In this document: positions 35,973-44,622 of the stretch, one piece after another | Numbering within the stretch: the first letter of the stretch is position 1 | Layout: each line of letters opens with the position of its first letter | NCBI GenBank assembly: GCA_910585005.1 | Contig: CAJUCN010000009.1 | Coordinates: 1-64,000, forward strand | Direction of reading: 5' to 3' | DNA from: an uncultured Lachnospiraceae bacterium | GTDB taxonomy: Bacteria; Bacillota; Clostridia; Lachnospirales; Lachnospiraceae | Length of the DNA: 64,000 nt | Translations under genes and position numbers: made by a program | Notes under the pieces: generated by a model | Told to the model about the DNA's origin: nothing | What the model saw: the letters and a program-made list of their open reading frames with translations, nothing else | Databases searched by the model: none

Positions 35973-37421
35973 CTACTGAGGATATTGGAGCATCAGCATC
36001 ACATGAAGGACAAAGTCCTCTCCATCCTGCCTGATCTCTATCTCTCCAAAATATTTCCGGGCAACCTTCCTGATGTTGGCAATCCCACAGCCATGTTCTT
36101 CTTTATCCGCTTTCATCGTCATTGGTATTCCCGTTTCCCCGTCAAATAAGAGCTTTCCCGTATAACAATTTTTGATCTCTATGAGATAAGCATTGTTCTT
36201 TTGAAAAGATTCAATCCGGATATAGGGCCTGCTGCATGTCATTGCCCCTTCTATGGCATTATTTACCCCATTGGTCAAAATAATGCTGACGTCAAAAGCA
36301 TTGACCTGTCCTCCTTCCGGGTAGTGGAAATTGCAGAGAAAAGCAATCCCCTTCCCTCTTGCCTCTCTTTCCTTCTCCATAAGAATCACGTCCGTTACAG
36401 GATTTCCTGTCCGAAATCCCGACGAAACTTCCTGAAATTCCTCCTTCAGATTCGCAAGATAACTGGCTGCTTCCTGCTGGCTTCCCTTCTGCCAAAGACT
36501 TTCCAAAACCATAACATGGTTTCCCATGTCATGCTTGATCCCCCTGATATCCTTATAGAGGGTTTCCACCTCGCTTATATGCCGTTTCATACTTGCAATC
36601 TGCTCTTCCAACACAGCCTCTTCTTTTTCCCTCCTATTGCTTGACTTCATGCTTTGATAGAGCACAATAGAAGATAAAATTGCTGCAAAAGAGGCAGCCT
36701 GGTACAACGCTTTAATCCAATTGTATGCCAAATTCATATTCCACATATGCCACTGGTCATCCAGGGAATAAATCTGAAAGAAATAGTTAAACGCAAAATG
36801 ACCTGCCAAAACCGATAGCAGGACGGTAAGAAGCAGCGCCAATTCCCTTTTATCCATATTTTCTCTTTTGTAGATATAAACATGGTCAATCAAACGGAAC
36901 AAAAAAAACATGATCACAAACCGCAAGGCAACATAAATCATTTCAACAACCAAGTAATAACCCCAATATACCATAGAGGGTTTATTCATAATTTCTTCTG
37001 AAAATAAAACCGTGTAAAAAAGAATATCCCTAAAAATCATGGTAATGCCATGGGTAAACCACTCGATCAGATCCATAAGCGCCACCAAAAATACTTTTTG
37101 CTCTACATTTCTAATTTCCCGGCCTTTGCTTTTTTGACAGGTGACACCACATTGACCACAGCAGTCGTTCCTGTCCCTTAAGCATATCACTGCAAATACC
37201 ACGAGCAAAGCAGCCATGTTTGCGAACGTTCCCGAAAATTCATATGGAACCAGGTAAATGACTAGCATTACCAAAAAATATACCCCGCCTGCCTCCCAGG
37301 CATACCTGCGTTTCTTCAAAAAAGGGGTCATAAACTGTGCAAAAAGGCAGGCTGAAATGGCCTCGGAAACTATGGTGACTGCCCGGGATGCCATATCCCA
37401 ATAAATATCTACTTGTCCCAT
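35973..37421 (-). CDS. GHKL-type sensor histidine kinase (AgrC-like)
   Basis: 482-aa membrane kinase. The first about 250 residues contain six or so hydrophobic segments plus a Cys cluster (DRNDCCGQCGVTCQ) between helices. The kinase part has the AgrC-type His box (GIKHDMGNHVMVLESL), N box (NGVNNAIEGA) and G box (GCGIANIRKVARKYFG). In the family this phosphorylates a LytTR regulator after sensing a peptide or envelope signal. It starts 3 bases after the regulator's stop. No AgrB or AgrD gene is nearby, so the ligand is unknown. Confidence 0.9.
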   Translation of the reverse strand: MGQVDIYWDMASRAVTIVSEAISACLFAQFMTPFLKKRRYAWEAGGVYFLVMLVIYLVPYEFSGTFANMAALLVVFAVICLRDRNDCCGQCGVTCQKSKGREIRNVEQKVFLVALMDLIEWFTHGITMIFRDILFYTVLFSEEIMNKPSMVYWGYYLVVEMIYVALRFVIMFFLFRLIDHVYIYKRENMDKRELALLLTVLLSVLAGHFAFNYFFQIYSLDDQWHMWNMNLAYNWIKALYQAASFAAILSSIVLYQSMKSSNRREKEEAVLEEQIASMKRHISEVETLYKDIRGIKHDMGNHVMVLESLWQKGSQQEAASYLANLKEEFQEVSSGFRTGNPVTDVILMEKEREARGKGIAFLCNFHYPEGGQVNAFDVSIILTNGVNNAIEGAMTCSRPYIRIESFQKNNAYLIEIKNCYTGKLLFDGETGIPMTMKADKEEHGCGIANIRKVARKYFGEIEIRQDGEDFVLHVMLMLQYPQ

Positions 37422-37424
37422 ATG

Positions 37425-38141
37425 TTATATCCAACTCCCTTTCCGCTGAATATACTGCATATATTTTTTGACAAACTCTGAATATCTTTTTTTCGCCATA
37501 AGTACACAGCCCTTTTCCAATTCCACCACAGAGGCATTATATCTTACTACATATTTAAAATGGATCAAATAAGCCCTGTGGGGACGGAAAAAGTCCTCCC
37601 CCAACTGCCTTTCCAGATCGGATATCCTCCCATAATATTCTATTTCATCCTCCAGGCTGTGTATCATGATCTTGCGGTTAAAGATCTCTGCATAGACAAT
37701 ATCTTTCAAAAAGATTTTTCTGTGGGCGCCTCCTGTCTTTATCACAAAATACTGCTCTTCCTGGCCTGCTTGCATCCTTTTCATCTGCTGGCACTGCTCT
37801 GCTGCCCTTCTAAGCACTTCTTTCAATTTTTCCCCGTCAAAAGGCTTGACCAGATAGTGAAAAGCCCCTACATCAAAAGCCTGGAAAACATATCCCTCCA
37901 GGGCAGTCACAAAAATAAGCACGGCCTGGGGATTTTTCTTTCGGAATTCCACCGCCGTATCCATTCCGTTCAGCCCCGGCATCTGGATATCTAAAAGCAA
38001 AAGATCCACATGTTTTCCTGCCTTAAGCAGTTCATCTCCTGAGCCATAAACATGCAGCCCAGCCCCTGGATACAGATCCGTTATCTTCCTTTTTAAAAGA
38101 TCCCTTATTTCCTCTTCATCGTCACATATCGCTATCTGCAT
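37425..38141 (-). CDS. LytTR-family response regulator (AgrA-like)
   Basis: 238-aa regulator. The receiver domain has the acidic pocket ICDDEEE, phosphoacceptor Asp in LLLLDIQMPG, and VKPFD. The C-terminal LytTR DNA-binding domain spans about 140-235 (DIVYAEIFNRKIMIHSLEDEIEYYGRI, FFRPHRAYLIHFKYVV). The ATG at 38141 is 6 bases after GGGGGG; longer frames start too close to it. First gene of the pair with the GHKL kinase. Confidence 0.92.
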   Translation of the reverse strand: MQIAICDDEEEIRDLLKRKITDLYPGAGLHVYGSGDELLKAGKHVDLLLLDIQMPGLNGMDTAVEFRKKNPQAVLIFVTALEGYVFQAFDVGAFHYLVKPFDGEKLKEVLRRAAEQCQQMKRMQAGQEEQYFVIKTGGAHRKIFLKDIVYAEIFNRKIMIHSLEDEIEYYGRISDLERQLGEDFFRPHRAYLIHFKYVVRYNASVVELEKGCVLMAKKRYSEFVKKYMQYIQRKGSWI

Positions 38142-38314
38142 GGCCATCCCCCCATTCCCTGCATCATCCAACTTCTTTTCTAACTATATCGTAACGTTCA
38201 GCCCTTTGCTACAAGGCAATGTGGTAAAAGGAACCTTTTTTGTTGTGAAATTCCCATTATCCGCCGGATTAAAGAAATTGTTGTTTTTAAATTTGGCCAA
38301 TGAGAAGGATCTGA

Positions 38315-39076
38315 TTACGATGACACATAATCGGCAAGTGCAATTGCTATATCAAAATGCTCCCCATCATGCTGTGTCCCTTGAATCTGCCCCTTCTTAC
38401 ATCTGGCATCCCATTTTGGCGCGTCCAAAAGATCACCGCTTGTAAAAAACGCATACAGCTCTAATCCTCTGAACTTACACATTGCCTGAACGCCTGCACA
38501 TTCCATTTCAACGCTGATACATCCCTCCGCCTTTCGTTTAGCCATGTTCCCCTCTGTCTCCCTGAAAAAGGCATCTGTCGTCCATGTCTTACCCATTACA
38601 TAGGGTATTCCATTTTCTTCCATAAATTCCGCTACCATGGAGGCGTTCTCCATTTTGATGTAATCAGATGCAGGTGCATAATGATAAGAAGTCCCTTCAT
38701 CACGGTATCCTTCTGTGGGAACGATCACCTTTCCATGGGTGATTTCACGGTCCAAACATCCACAGCCTCCGAACAGAATATATTTATCCGTATCGATTTC
38801 GGAAAATGCATCCTCTATCATTGCCACACAGGCAGGCGCACCAATATAAGTCTTATAAAATGCAAACTTTTTGCCATTGTAGTCTATCTGATATATGGGC
38901 GTAATGCCTGTGGCAGAATAGATCTGCCCAATTTGCCTGCATTGATAATTGTTTAGCACAAACTCCTCAATCTGATAAGAAAAGGTAAAAATACATGCGT
39001 CAACATGCGGAGCGCCCTCTTTTCTTTGAGGGTTAATTTTTGCTGCTGTCCGGTCATCAAAGCTGTTAGTTATCAT
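38315..39076 (-). CDS. nucleoside phosphorylase (PNP/UDP family)
   Basis: 253-aa cytoplasmic phosphorylase that would cleave a nucleoside with phosphate to the base and (deoxy)ribose 1-phosphate. Family features: GGCGCLDREITHGKVIVPTEG, EGTSYHY, and the ribose-binding SVEMECAGVQAM block. The base preference is not clear. GTGAGGAT lies before two possible ATGs; the second (39076) has better spacing. The gene follows a structured leader RNA with an intrinsic terminator, so expression is probably controlled by attenuation. Confidence 0.85.
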   Translation of the reverse strand: MITNSFDDRTAAKINPQRKEGAPHVDACIFTFSYQIEEFVLNNYQCRQIGQIYSATGITPIYQIDYNGKKFAFYKTYIGAPACVAMIEDAFSEIDTDKYILFGGCGCLDREITHGKVIVPTEGYRDEGTSYHYAPASDYIKMENASMVAEFMEENGIPYVMGKTWTTDAFFRETEGNMAKRKAEGCISVEMECAGVQAMCKFRGLELYAFFTSGDLLDAPKWDARCKKGQIQGTQHDGEHFDIAIALADYVSS

Positions 39077-39141
39077 AGTCATATCCTCACTTTCTTAATC
39101 ATTGTTTTTATCATCCAGGAAATTCAAAGAAGTTTTCCAGG

Positions 39142-39178
39142 TAATAAAAAAACTCTCATTCGCAAATAGAATGAGAGT
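39142..39178 (-). terminator. attenuator terminator of the nucleoside phosphorylase leader
   Basis: ACTCTCATTC (39152-39161) pairs perfectly with GAATGAGAGT (39169-39178). On the minus strand it is followed by seven or more U. It lies 66 bases before the start codon of the gene, so readthrough is needed for expression. Confidence 0.88.
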
Positions 39179-39375
39179 CGCACTGTCTTCCAGCTATTTA
39201 CGTCATACCATCATATGCGTCCCGGGTAACGTAAGGAAAACGTCAGTCTCTACTTGCATCGGCTTTCGGACTGCCAATCAGAAGGGATCTTCAACTATGA
39301 CTACCTGCATCGGCTCTCACCTGCCCCGATTCTCTGTAACGCTCATCATAATCTACTTGCTTCTTCAACTTGTTT
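39142..39375 (-). ncRNA. structured leader RNA with terminator (candidate riboswitch/attenuator)
   Basis: A minus-strand transcript of about 234 bases runs from a good promoter (39382-39410) to a terminator. It contains a hairpin ATCGG/CCGAT (39309-39330), a second ATTGGC/GCCGAT (39258-39278), and a long stem TTACGT/ACGTAA extended by TACC/GGTA (39198-39234). A 15-base element recurs as a direct repeat (39250-39264 and 39301-39315, 14 of 15 alike), with a third partial copy at 39353. The segment AGAGA ... GGTGAGAG resembles a T-box stem I apex, but the T-box consensus UGGNACC antiterminator is not found. I do not recognise any catalogued riboswitch. Confidence 0.65.
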
Positions 39376-39381
39376 TTTGAA

Positions 39382-39410
39382 ATTATACTATAAGTTTTCC
39401 AATCTTGCAA
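39382..39410 (-). promoter_or_regulatory. promoter of the phosphorylase leader
   Basis: On the minus strand TTGCAA (39405-39410) and TATAAT (39382-39387) are separated by exactly 17 bases. It lies about 300 bases upstream of the phosphorylase start. Confidence 0.8.
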
Positions 39411-39458
39411 CAATAATGTCTGTTTTGATAAACAGCGCACTTACGCTTTCGCCGCAAT

Positions 39459-39998
39459 TTATGCCTGCATCAGCGCTTTCAACAGCATAATATGGTATTC
39501 TTCATCCCTGATAATCCTTGCCAGGACCGCATTGACACAATCGTCACCGATCATACGGATATGTGCCTCATACTGCGCGATAGCCGCCCTCTCCGCTTCA
39601 AGATCCGCCGCCAGCATTTTCGCCGCCTGTCCAGGAATCGCTACATATGCCGGAGTCCACATCTTTTGCCTTCCATTGCAGGCAGGAACAGTATAATCAA
39701 CATCTCCGCCCAGCAAAACGATCATCTCACCTAGTTTCTGTAAATGTATCATTTCCGCCATCCCAATGCCAAGAAGCGTTTGGGCTATCGCGCATTTTTC
39801 CCCAGATAAACGATTTTCATTATTAATATATTGTGTGATTGCTGATAGTTCTGATGTCTGACCGCAATAGTCAACTTTAAGCAAGTCAGCATAGCTGCGG
39901 TTTTTTCCCTGTACACGGATCGGGGGATAGGGCAGGTCCGCCATAATGGGCTTTACCGCCATGAAATTACAAGTGTTTTCAATACATCTTTCTTCCAT
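39459..39998 (-). CDS. ferritin-like diiron protein
   Basis: 179-aa protein with a four-helix ferritin-like core. The metal-ligand pattern is visible: Glu in TSELSAITQYINNE, E-x-x-H in MAEMIHLQ, Glu in ERAAIAQYEAHI, and E-E-Y-H in RDEEYHIML. Closest remembered relatives are clostridial ferritin-like/manganese-catalase-like proteins related to CotJC, sometimes spore-associated. Cys residues near the N-terminus (RCIENTC) are unusual. It may act in peroxide or iron handling (inference). Lies 76 bases downstream of the YesN-type regulator on the same strand. Confidence 0.72.
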   Translation of the reverse strand: MEERCIENTCNFMAVKPIMADLPYPPIRVQGKNRSYADLLKVDYCGQTSELSAITQYINNENRLSGEKCAIAQTLLGIGMAEMIHLQKLGEMIVLLGGDVDYTVPACNGRQKMWTPAYVAIPGQAAKMLAADLEAERAAIAQYEAHIRMIGDDCVNAVLARIIRDEEYHIMLLKALMQA

Positions 39999-40074
39999 AA
40001 ACTATTTTATCCTTAAGATCTCTCTACTATCTTATGATGTTTATGAAAAACTGTGTCCGTTTTCCTGCAATACC

Positions 40075-40893
40075 TTACGGCCGCTCCTCCATCGGCGTCA
40101 CTCCCATAATTTTCTTATACGTCATGGAAAAATGGGAAAAATGATCAAATCCCACTTTGGCTGCGATCGTTCCTATGGAAAAATTTGTTGTACGCAAAAG
40201 ATCCCTGGCCAGCTTCATCTTTTCCCTGATGATATATTCCTTTAAAGAGATCCCTTTCTCCTTTTTAAATATCCTGGAAATATAATCTTCATTAAAATTG
40301 ACCCATCTGGCAACATCGCTCCGGTGGATCTCACGGTCAAGATTGCAATGAATATACTGTATAACCTTCTCAATACATTCTGATCTGCCATCTTGTAAAG
40401 GATTACCGCCGCCCTGGTCTTTTTCTTCCTTTGTAAGATCCCACAAAAGAGACTGTTCCTCCGCCCCACGACTTTGGTATAATCTCTGCCCTAAGTCGCT
40501 AAATCTTTTTAGCTCTTCCTTTTCCTCTATTTTTTGCTTTACCTTTAAAATAACACCTTCTATTTCATGATATCTTGCAGGCTGAAGGATATAATCAGCT
40601 CCTCCTAGTGCAATTGCCTGCTGTGCAAAAGAAAAGTCTGCATGTGCAGTCAAAAAAATGCATTCCAGGTTAAAATGATTTTCCCTGACCCAGCGCAGCA
40701 AACTAAGGCCGTCTTCCCCTGGCATTTCAATATCGCACAAAAGCAGATCAATCTCCCTATCCCGGATGATCTTTTTTGCATCCTCCGCGCAGCAGGCGCT
40801 AAAAACCCGGCCAACCTCCAGCTTGTCCCAATGAATATGATTTACCAGCCCTTCCACCACCGGAATCTGGTCATCCACTACCAAAACATTCAT
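40075..40893 (-). CDS. YesN-type response regulator (receiver plus AraC HTH)
   Basis: 272-aa regulator. Receiver: VVDDQIPVVEGL at the N-terminus and phosphoacceptor Asp in LLLCDIEMPGEDG. The C-terminal AraC domain (residues about 170-270) has VARWVNFNEDYISRIFKKEKGISLKEYI and KVGFDHFSHFSMTYKKIMGVTP. It is shorter than the usual YesN by lacking most of the middle region. Last gene of the operon; probably activates the importer genes at its head when the YesM-type kinase senses sugar. Confidence 0.93.
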   Translation of the reverse strand: MNVLVVDDQIPVVEGLVNHIHWDKLEVGRVFSACCAEDAKKIIRDREIDLLLCDIEMPGEDGLSLLRWVRENHFNLECIFLTAHADFSFAQQAIALGGADYILQPARYHEIEGVILKVKQKIEEKEELKRFSDLGQRLYQSRGAEEQSLLWDLTKEEKDQGGGNPLQDGRSECIEKVIQYIHCNLDREIHRSDVARWVNFNEDYISRIFKKEKGISLKEYIIREKMKLARDLLRTTNFSIGTIAAKVGFDHFSHFSMTYKKIMGVTPMEERP

Positions 40894-40919
40894 TTCCGCC
40901 TCCCTGGCCAGTCAACTTT

Positions 40920-42647
40920 TCAAAACAAGAGATCTGCTGCTTGCTCCTCCAGCCTTGGGGAGGGCAGAAAAATCTGTACACATGCTCCGCTTCCCTCAAT
41001 ATTGGAAAAGATGACCGTCCCCTCCTCTTTATACAATAGCCATAAGCGATGCCTGATATTTTCGATCCCAACATGGGCCGAATGATAGCTAAAATCACAT
41101 TTTTTGTTCAGTCCTTCCAGGTTTTCCTTGGAAAAGCCTGGTCCATTATCCAACACAGTTATATTGATAAACTCTTTATCCCTGTCAGTAAACACACTAA
41201 TCTTAATTCCAATCAGCAGCTTTTTCTTATCTTTTCTCCCAAACTTGACAGAATTTTCAACAAAGGATAAGAGGGAAAAGGTGGGGATCAGGTACTTACC
41301 TAACCTTTCTTCAACCTCTATATCACACTGGATCTCCCTTGCCGTCATGATCTGCTGGAGGGAAAGATAATTCCTAACGCCCTGCAATTCCTGTTCCACG
41401 GTCACAAGCTTCAAATTATCCCTGAACATATATCTGATGTGACCGGAAAGTGCAAGAATTGCTTCCTGCGTCTGTAAATAACGCTCGTTTTCTATTAAAC
41501 TATATAAGTTTTTCAAGCAGTTAATATAAAAATGTGGTCTGATCTGTGCTTGAAGATATTGCAATTTTGCCTGATGCGCTTCAAACTGTTCCTGGTATCT
41601 GACAGCATCCAGCCACTTGATCTGTTCCATCATCTCGTTAAAGGTTCTTGAAAGCATAGCAAATTCTGTTATGCTGCTTTCCGGCATTCTGGCATCCAAA
41701 TTTCCCTGCTTTATATCCATCATAATTCCTATAAACAACTTCATGGGGCGAAGGAAATAAACATGTAACTGCCTGAAACTCACGAACATTAACGCTAAAA
41801 TGAGCACAGAAGCCAAAAGGAACCAGGCAGGTATTTGATCCGCCGATTTGATCATCCCATAATAGGGGGCCGCATACAAGGCTCTGGCCCCGCCATATTC
41901 CATTTCTCTTTGCACCACTAAGTATTTCGTGTCTTTTCCCGTAATGAAATATTCTCTCCCACACTTTCCTTGTAAAATAAGCCCTTCTGTTTTGACCCTT
42001 TCTTCTTCTGTCACCGGATTCATAGTCTGATCCGCAAAAAAGAGGAAACCGGAACCCTGACTGTCGTAATCCTGAGGAGTATCCTTTAACTCAAGATCAT
42101 AAACCAGCATAAGAAAGCTGTCCTTCTTTTGCAGGACTCTGCACAGAAATTTTTTTCCACCAATCTCTTCCATCCCCCACTGCATTTGTACCAGCCTTTG
42201 GGGCTGTTTTCTCAAAAACTCCCTAAAACTTTCTTTTTGAGAAAAACTGTACTTAAAAAGATATTTTTCCTTAATAATGTCATATTTATGATCATAAACC
42301 AGGATTCCTGAAATTGACTGGTCAGCAATCAGCGCCTGTCCAAGATTTTTGATGACACTGTCCGAACTCACATACACATCCAGATAACTGGCGCCGTGAA
42401 CCATTTGGTAAAACGCCCCATCATTTGCCATAACCTTGACCATTGCACCTTCGATCTGCATGAGATTGTCCTCAATGGGATCCACATATGTGTTTAGGTT
42501 ATTCTTCCCTACCTGTATCTGCATCTTGTGCATCACATTTAAATTATATATATTGTAACAAACCAAAAAAAGCAAAAAGGGAATGATAAAGATCAACAGC
42601 CCAAACAAAATCCCTCCCTGTACAGACCTTTTTTTCTCATGCATCAT
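40920..42647 (-). CDS. YesM-type sensor histidine kinase
   Basis: 575-aa kinase. TM1 about residues 13-33, an extracytoplasmic sensor to about 270, TM2 (AWFLLASVLILALMFVSF), a HAMP domain with RPMKLFIGIMMDIKQGNLDARM, the phosphoacceptor region RPHFYINCLKNLYSLIENER (the family more often has PHFLYNTLD), and ATPase motifs FVENSVKFG and LDNGPGFS. Starts within the stop of the esterase gene (ATGA overlap; a second in-frame ATG follows at once). Forms a two-component system with the next gene. Confidence 0.92.
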   Translation of the reverse strand: MMHEKKRSVQGGILFGLLIFIIPFLLFLVCYNIYNLNVMHKMQIQVGKNNLNTYVDPIEDNLMQIEGAMVKVMANDGAFYQMVHGASYLDVYVSSDSVIKNLGQALIADQSISGILVYDHKYDIIKEKYLFKYSFSQKESFREFLRKQPQRLVQMQWGMEEIGGKKFLCRVLQKKDSFLMLVYDLELKDTPQDYDSQGSGFLFFADQTMNPVTEEERVKTEGLILQGKCGREYFITGKDTKYLVVQREMEYGGARALYAAPYYGMIKSADQIPAWFLLASVLILALMFVSFRQLHVYFLRPMKLFIGIMMDIKQGNLDARMPESSITEFAMLSRTFNEMMEQIKWLDAVRYQEQFEAHQAKLQYLQAQIRPHFYINCLKNLYSLIENERYLQTQEAILALSGHIRYMFRDNLKLVTVEQELQGVRNYLSLQQIMTAREIQCDIEVEERLGKYLIPTFSLLSFVENSVKFGRKDKKKLLIGIKISVFTDRDKEFINITVLDNGPGFSKENLEGLNKKCDFSYHSAHVGIENIRHRLWLLYKEEGTVIFSNIEGSGACVQIFLPSPRLEEQAADLLF

Positions 42648-43693
42648 AAATTCCTTTTTAAATTGATGAATTTCATAAACATACGCCAGTCAAACCGGCT
42701 CAAAAAATGCTGGCCGGGCCGCAGATGATAGCCAATATCCCCTTCTAAAAAACACAAAGGCAGATCCGGGGATAACCCCTCTCCCACAAACCCTTTCTTT
42801 CCCAGCTTTTTGTATGCTTCATCCGCCAAAACACAGGCCATATATTCTCCCTCAATGTCCGCCCCGGTATCTTGGGCGGCACTGGCAACATAAAGATATC
42901 TGGGTGCGGCTAACGCCAGGATAAAATGCTGGTCAAACCGCTCTGCCACATGATTATCCTGACAGCATTTAAAATTTTCTGCATACCACCACGGGAAATT
43001 CCGTGTCATTTCCGCAATAGACTCTCCCTGCCTGTGAAGGTTCAATGATGCGCCTCCGCATCCCGACTCATTGACAATCGTATATTTGAAACGCTGATCC
43101 AGGGCGCCTGCAAGAAGCGCCGCCTTTCCAAGCCTGGAATGACCTGCCACAGCAATATTTTCCTTATCCACTTCCTCCATATCCACAACATGGTTCATGA
43201 TCATCGAAGCCGCTTCCGCCCACAAACGGATTTTACCGGCGGTATTTTTACTCCTTGGCCCAACCAGCATCCTTTCCAGTGTTCCTGCAAATTGGTCATC
43301 CTGGTCTTTTGCCACATCCTGATAGTCAAAAGCAACCAGTCCGAACCCCTGATCACAAATCTCCTCCACAGGCACACATTCCCCCGGAAAGAGGCTGTCA
43401 AATCCCAAGTATAAAAAAACCGGGCAGGGTGAATTTCCAACAGGCAAAAATGCGGTAAAAGGAACGCTGGCCATATCGTCTGTAAACGCAACATCCATTG
43501 CCAGCGATATCTTGGTTATATTCCCACATCCCCACTTCTCCCTGGCCAGCTCCCGAAAAGAAAGTGTGTATTGGCATTCCTTTAGCCATCCATATTCCTG
43601 TTCAAACGCCATGGATAATATTTCTTCCCGTTTCAGGGAACCATCCTCTCTAAAATAGGGCGTCAATGACGCATAACCAGATTTCTTTTCCAT
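42644..43693 (-). CDS. CE15-like glucuronoyl esterase, cytoplasmic form
   Basis: 349-aa alpha/beta-hydrolase of the 4-O-methyl-glucuronoyl methylesterase group (CE15). The nucleophile motif AVAGHSRLGKAALLAGALDQRF and the nearby NESGCGGASLNLHRQGESI are characteristic; the likely catalytic His is in GDIGYHLRPGQH. These enzymes split ester links between glucuronoxylan and lignin or act on related uronate esters. There is no signal peptide, so it would act on sugars after import by the three transporter genes just upstream. Gaps to its neighbours are short. Confidence 0.85.
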   Translation of the reverse strand: MEKKSGYASLTPYFREDGSLKREEILSMAFEQEYGWLKECQYTLSFRELAREKWGCGNITKISLAMDVAFTDDMASVPFTAFLPVGNSPCPVFLYLGFDSLFPGECVPVEEICDQGFGLVAFDYQDVAKDQDDQFAGTLERMLVGPRSKNTAGKIRLWAEAASMIMNHVVDMEEVDKENIAVAGHSRLGKAALLAGALDQRFKYTIVNESGCGGASLNLHRQGESIAEMTRNFPWWYAENFKCCQDNHVAERFDQHFILALAAPRYLYVASAAQDTGADIEGEYMACVLADEAYKKLGKKGFVGEGLSPDLPLCFLEGDIGYHLRPGQHFLSRFDWRMFMKFINLKRNL

Positions 43694-43720
43694 ACTTTTC
43701 CTATCTCCTTCCCTTCTTTC

Positions 43721-44602
43721 TCACCCTTTCACTGCTCCCACCGTAATCCCCTTTACAAAATACTTTTGTAAAAAAGGATAAATTACCAGGACTGGCAAAG
43801 CCCCCAAAACCGCAACAGCCATCTTCATGCTCACCGATGGAACCCTTCCGCCTGCCAATCCGCTTTTTGCCGCTTTTTTCATTGTTTCCGTATTAAGCAG
43901 CATCCGGTTCAAAAGCACCTGTATGGAATAATACTTGTCCTCATTTACATAATATATTCCATTTAACCAGTCATTCCAATAGGAAAGTCCTACCATCAAT
44001 CCAAGCGCTGTAAGAATGGGCAGGGACATAGGAAGCACGATTTGGGCCAAAATTTTCACCTCGCCTGCCCCGTCAATCCTGGAAGCGTCGATCAACGCCG
44101 TGGGAATATTTGCTGTAAAGTATGTCCGTGCCATGATAACATAAAACCCCTGCATCAAAAGATTAGGGACGATCAATGCCCACAGCGTATTTTTGATATG
44201 AAATGTCTGAGTCCACATAATATAACTGGATACGATCCCACCATGAAACAGCATTGTAAAAAAGAGAAAAAAGGAAAAAAATTCCCGCCCTGGCAGATCC
44301 TTCCTGGACAGCGGATAGGCATATAACACTGTCAGCAACAAATTCACCGCCGTCCCTGTCACCGTCACAATAACGGAAATTCCATACCCTCTCAAAATAC
44401 TGGTGGAATCCACCAATAATAGTTTATATGCCGTAAAATCTACCTTTGTGGGCAAGATCCCGTAGCCCTGCCTGACCAAAGCCTCTTCCTGGGTAATGGA
44501 AGAAGAAAACAGAATCATAAACGGGATCAGGATACAGATCAAAATACAGATAAAAAACCCATGGGCAGCCATCTGAAACCCTTTATCTTTTCCCTTTGCC
44601 AA
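43721..44602 (-). CDS. sugar ABC importer permease, LplC type (CE15 operon)
   Basis: 293-aa permease, about six helices, EAA-like loop DASRIDGAGEVKILAQIVLPMSLP, and C-terminal KYFVKGITVGAVKG. MalG/LplC-type partner of the upstream permease, 20 bases away. It is clearly different from the two arm permeases, so this is a separate transporter. No ATPase gene in the operon. Confidence 0.92.
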   Translation of the reverse strand: MAKGKDKGFQMAAHGFFICILICILIPFMILFSSSITQEEALVRQGYGILPTKVDFTAYKLLLVDSTSILRGYGISVIVTVTGTAVNLLLTVLYAYPLSRKDLPGREFFSFFLFFTMLFHGGIVSSYIMWTQTFHIKNTLWALIVPNLLMQGFYVIMARTYFTANIPTALIDASRIDGAGEVKILAQIVLPMSLPILTALGLMVGLSYWNDWLNGIYYVNEDKYYSIQVLLNRMLLNTETMKKAAKSGLAGGRVPSVSMKMAVAVLGALPVLVIYPFLQKYFVKGITVGAVKG

Positions 44603-44622
44603 AATGCCTCTCCTTTCTTCCC

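Noticed and set aside
35973..38141. Complete Agr quorum-sensing locus
   Set aside because: Kinase and regulator are AgrC/AgrA-like, but no AgrB protease or AgrD-like peptide frame was found within about 1 kb on either side.
39060..39082. Vector contamination, because the longest phosphorylase frame starts MTMITNS like LacZ-alpha
   Set aside because: The DNA around it has no lac promoter or polylinker, the next residues differ, and the better start is two codons later. Coincidence.
39142..39375. Confident T-box call for the leader RNA
   Set aside because: Only the stem I apex looks similar. The required T-box bulge (UGGNACC) is absent, and the downstream gene is not an amino-acid or tRNA-synthetase gene.
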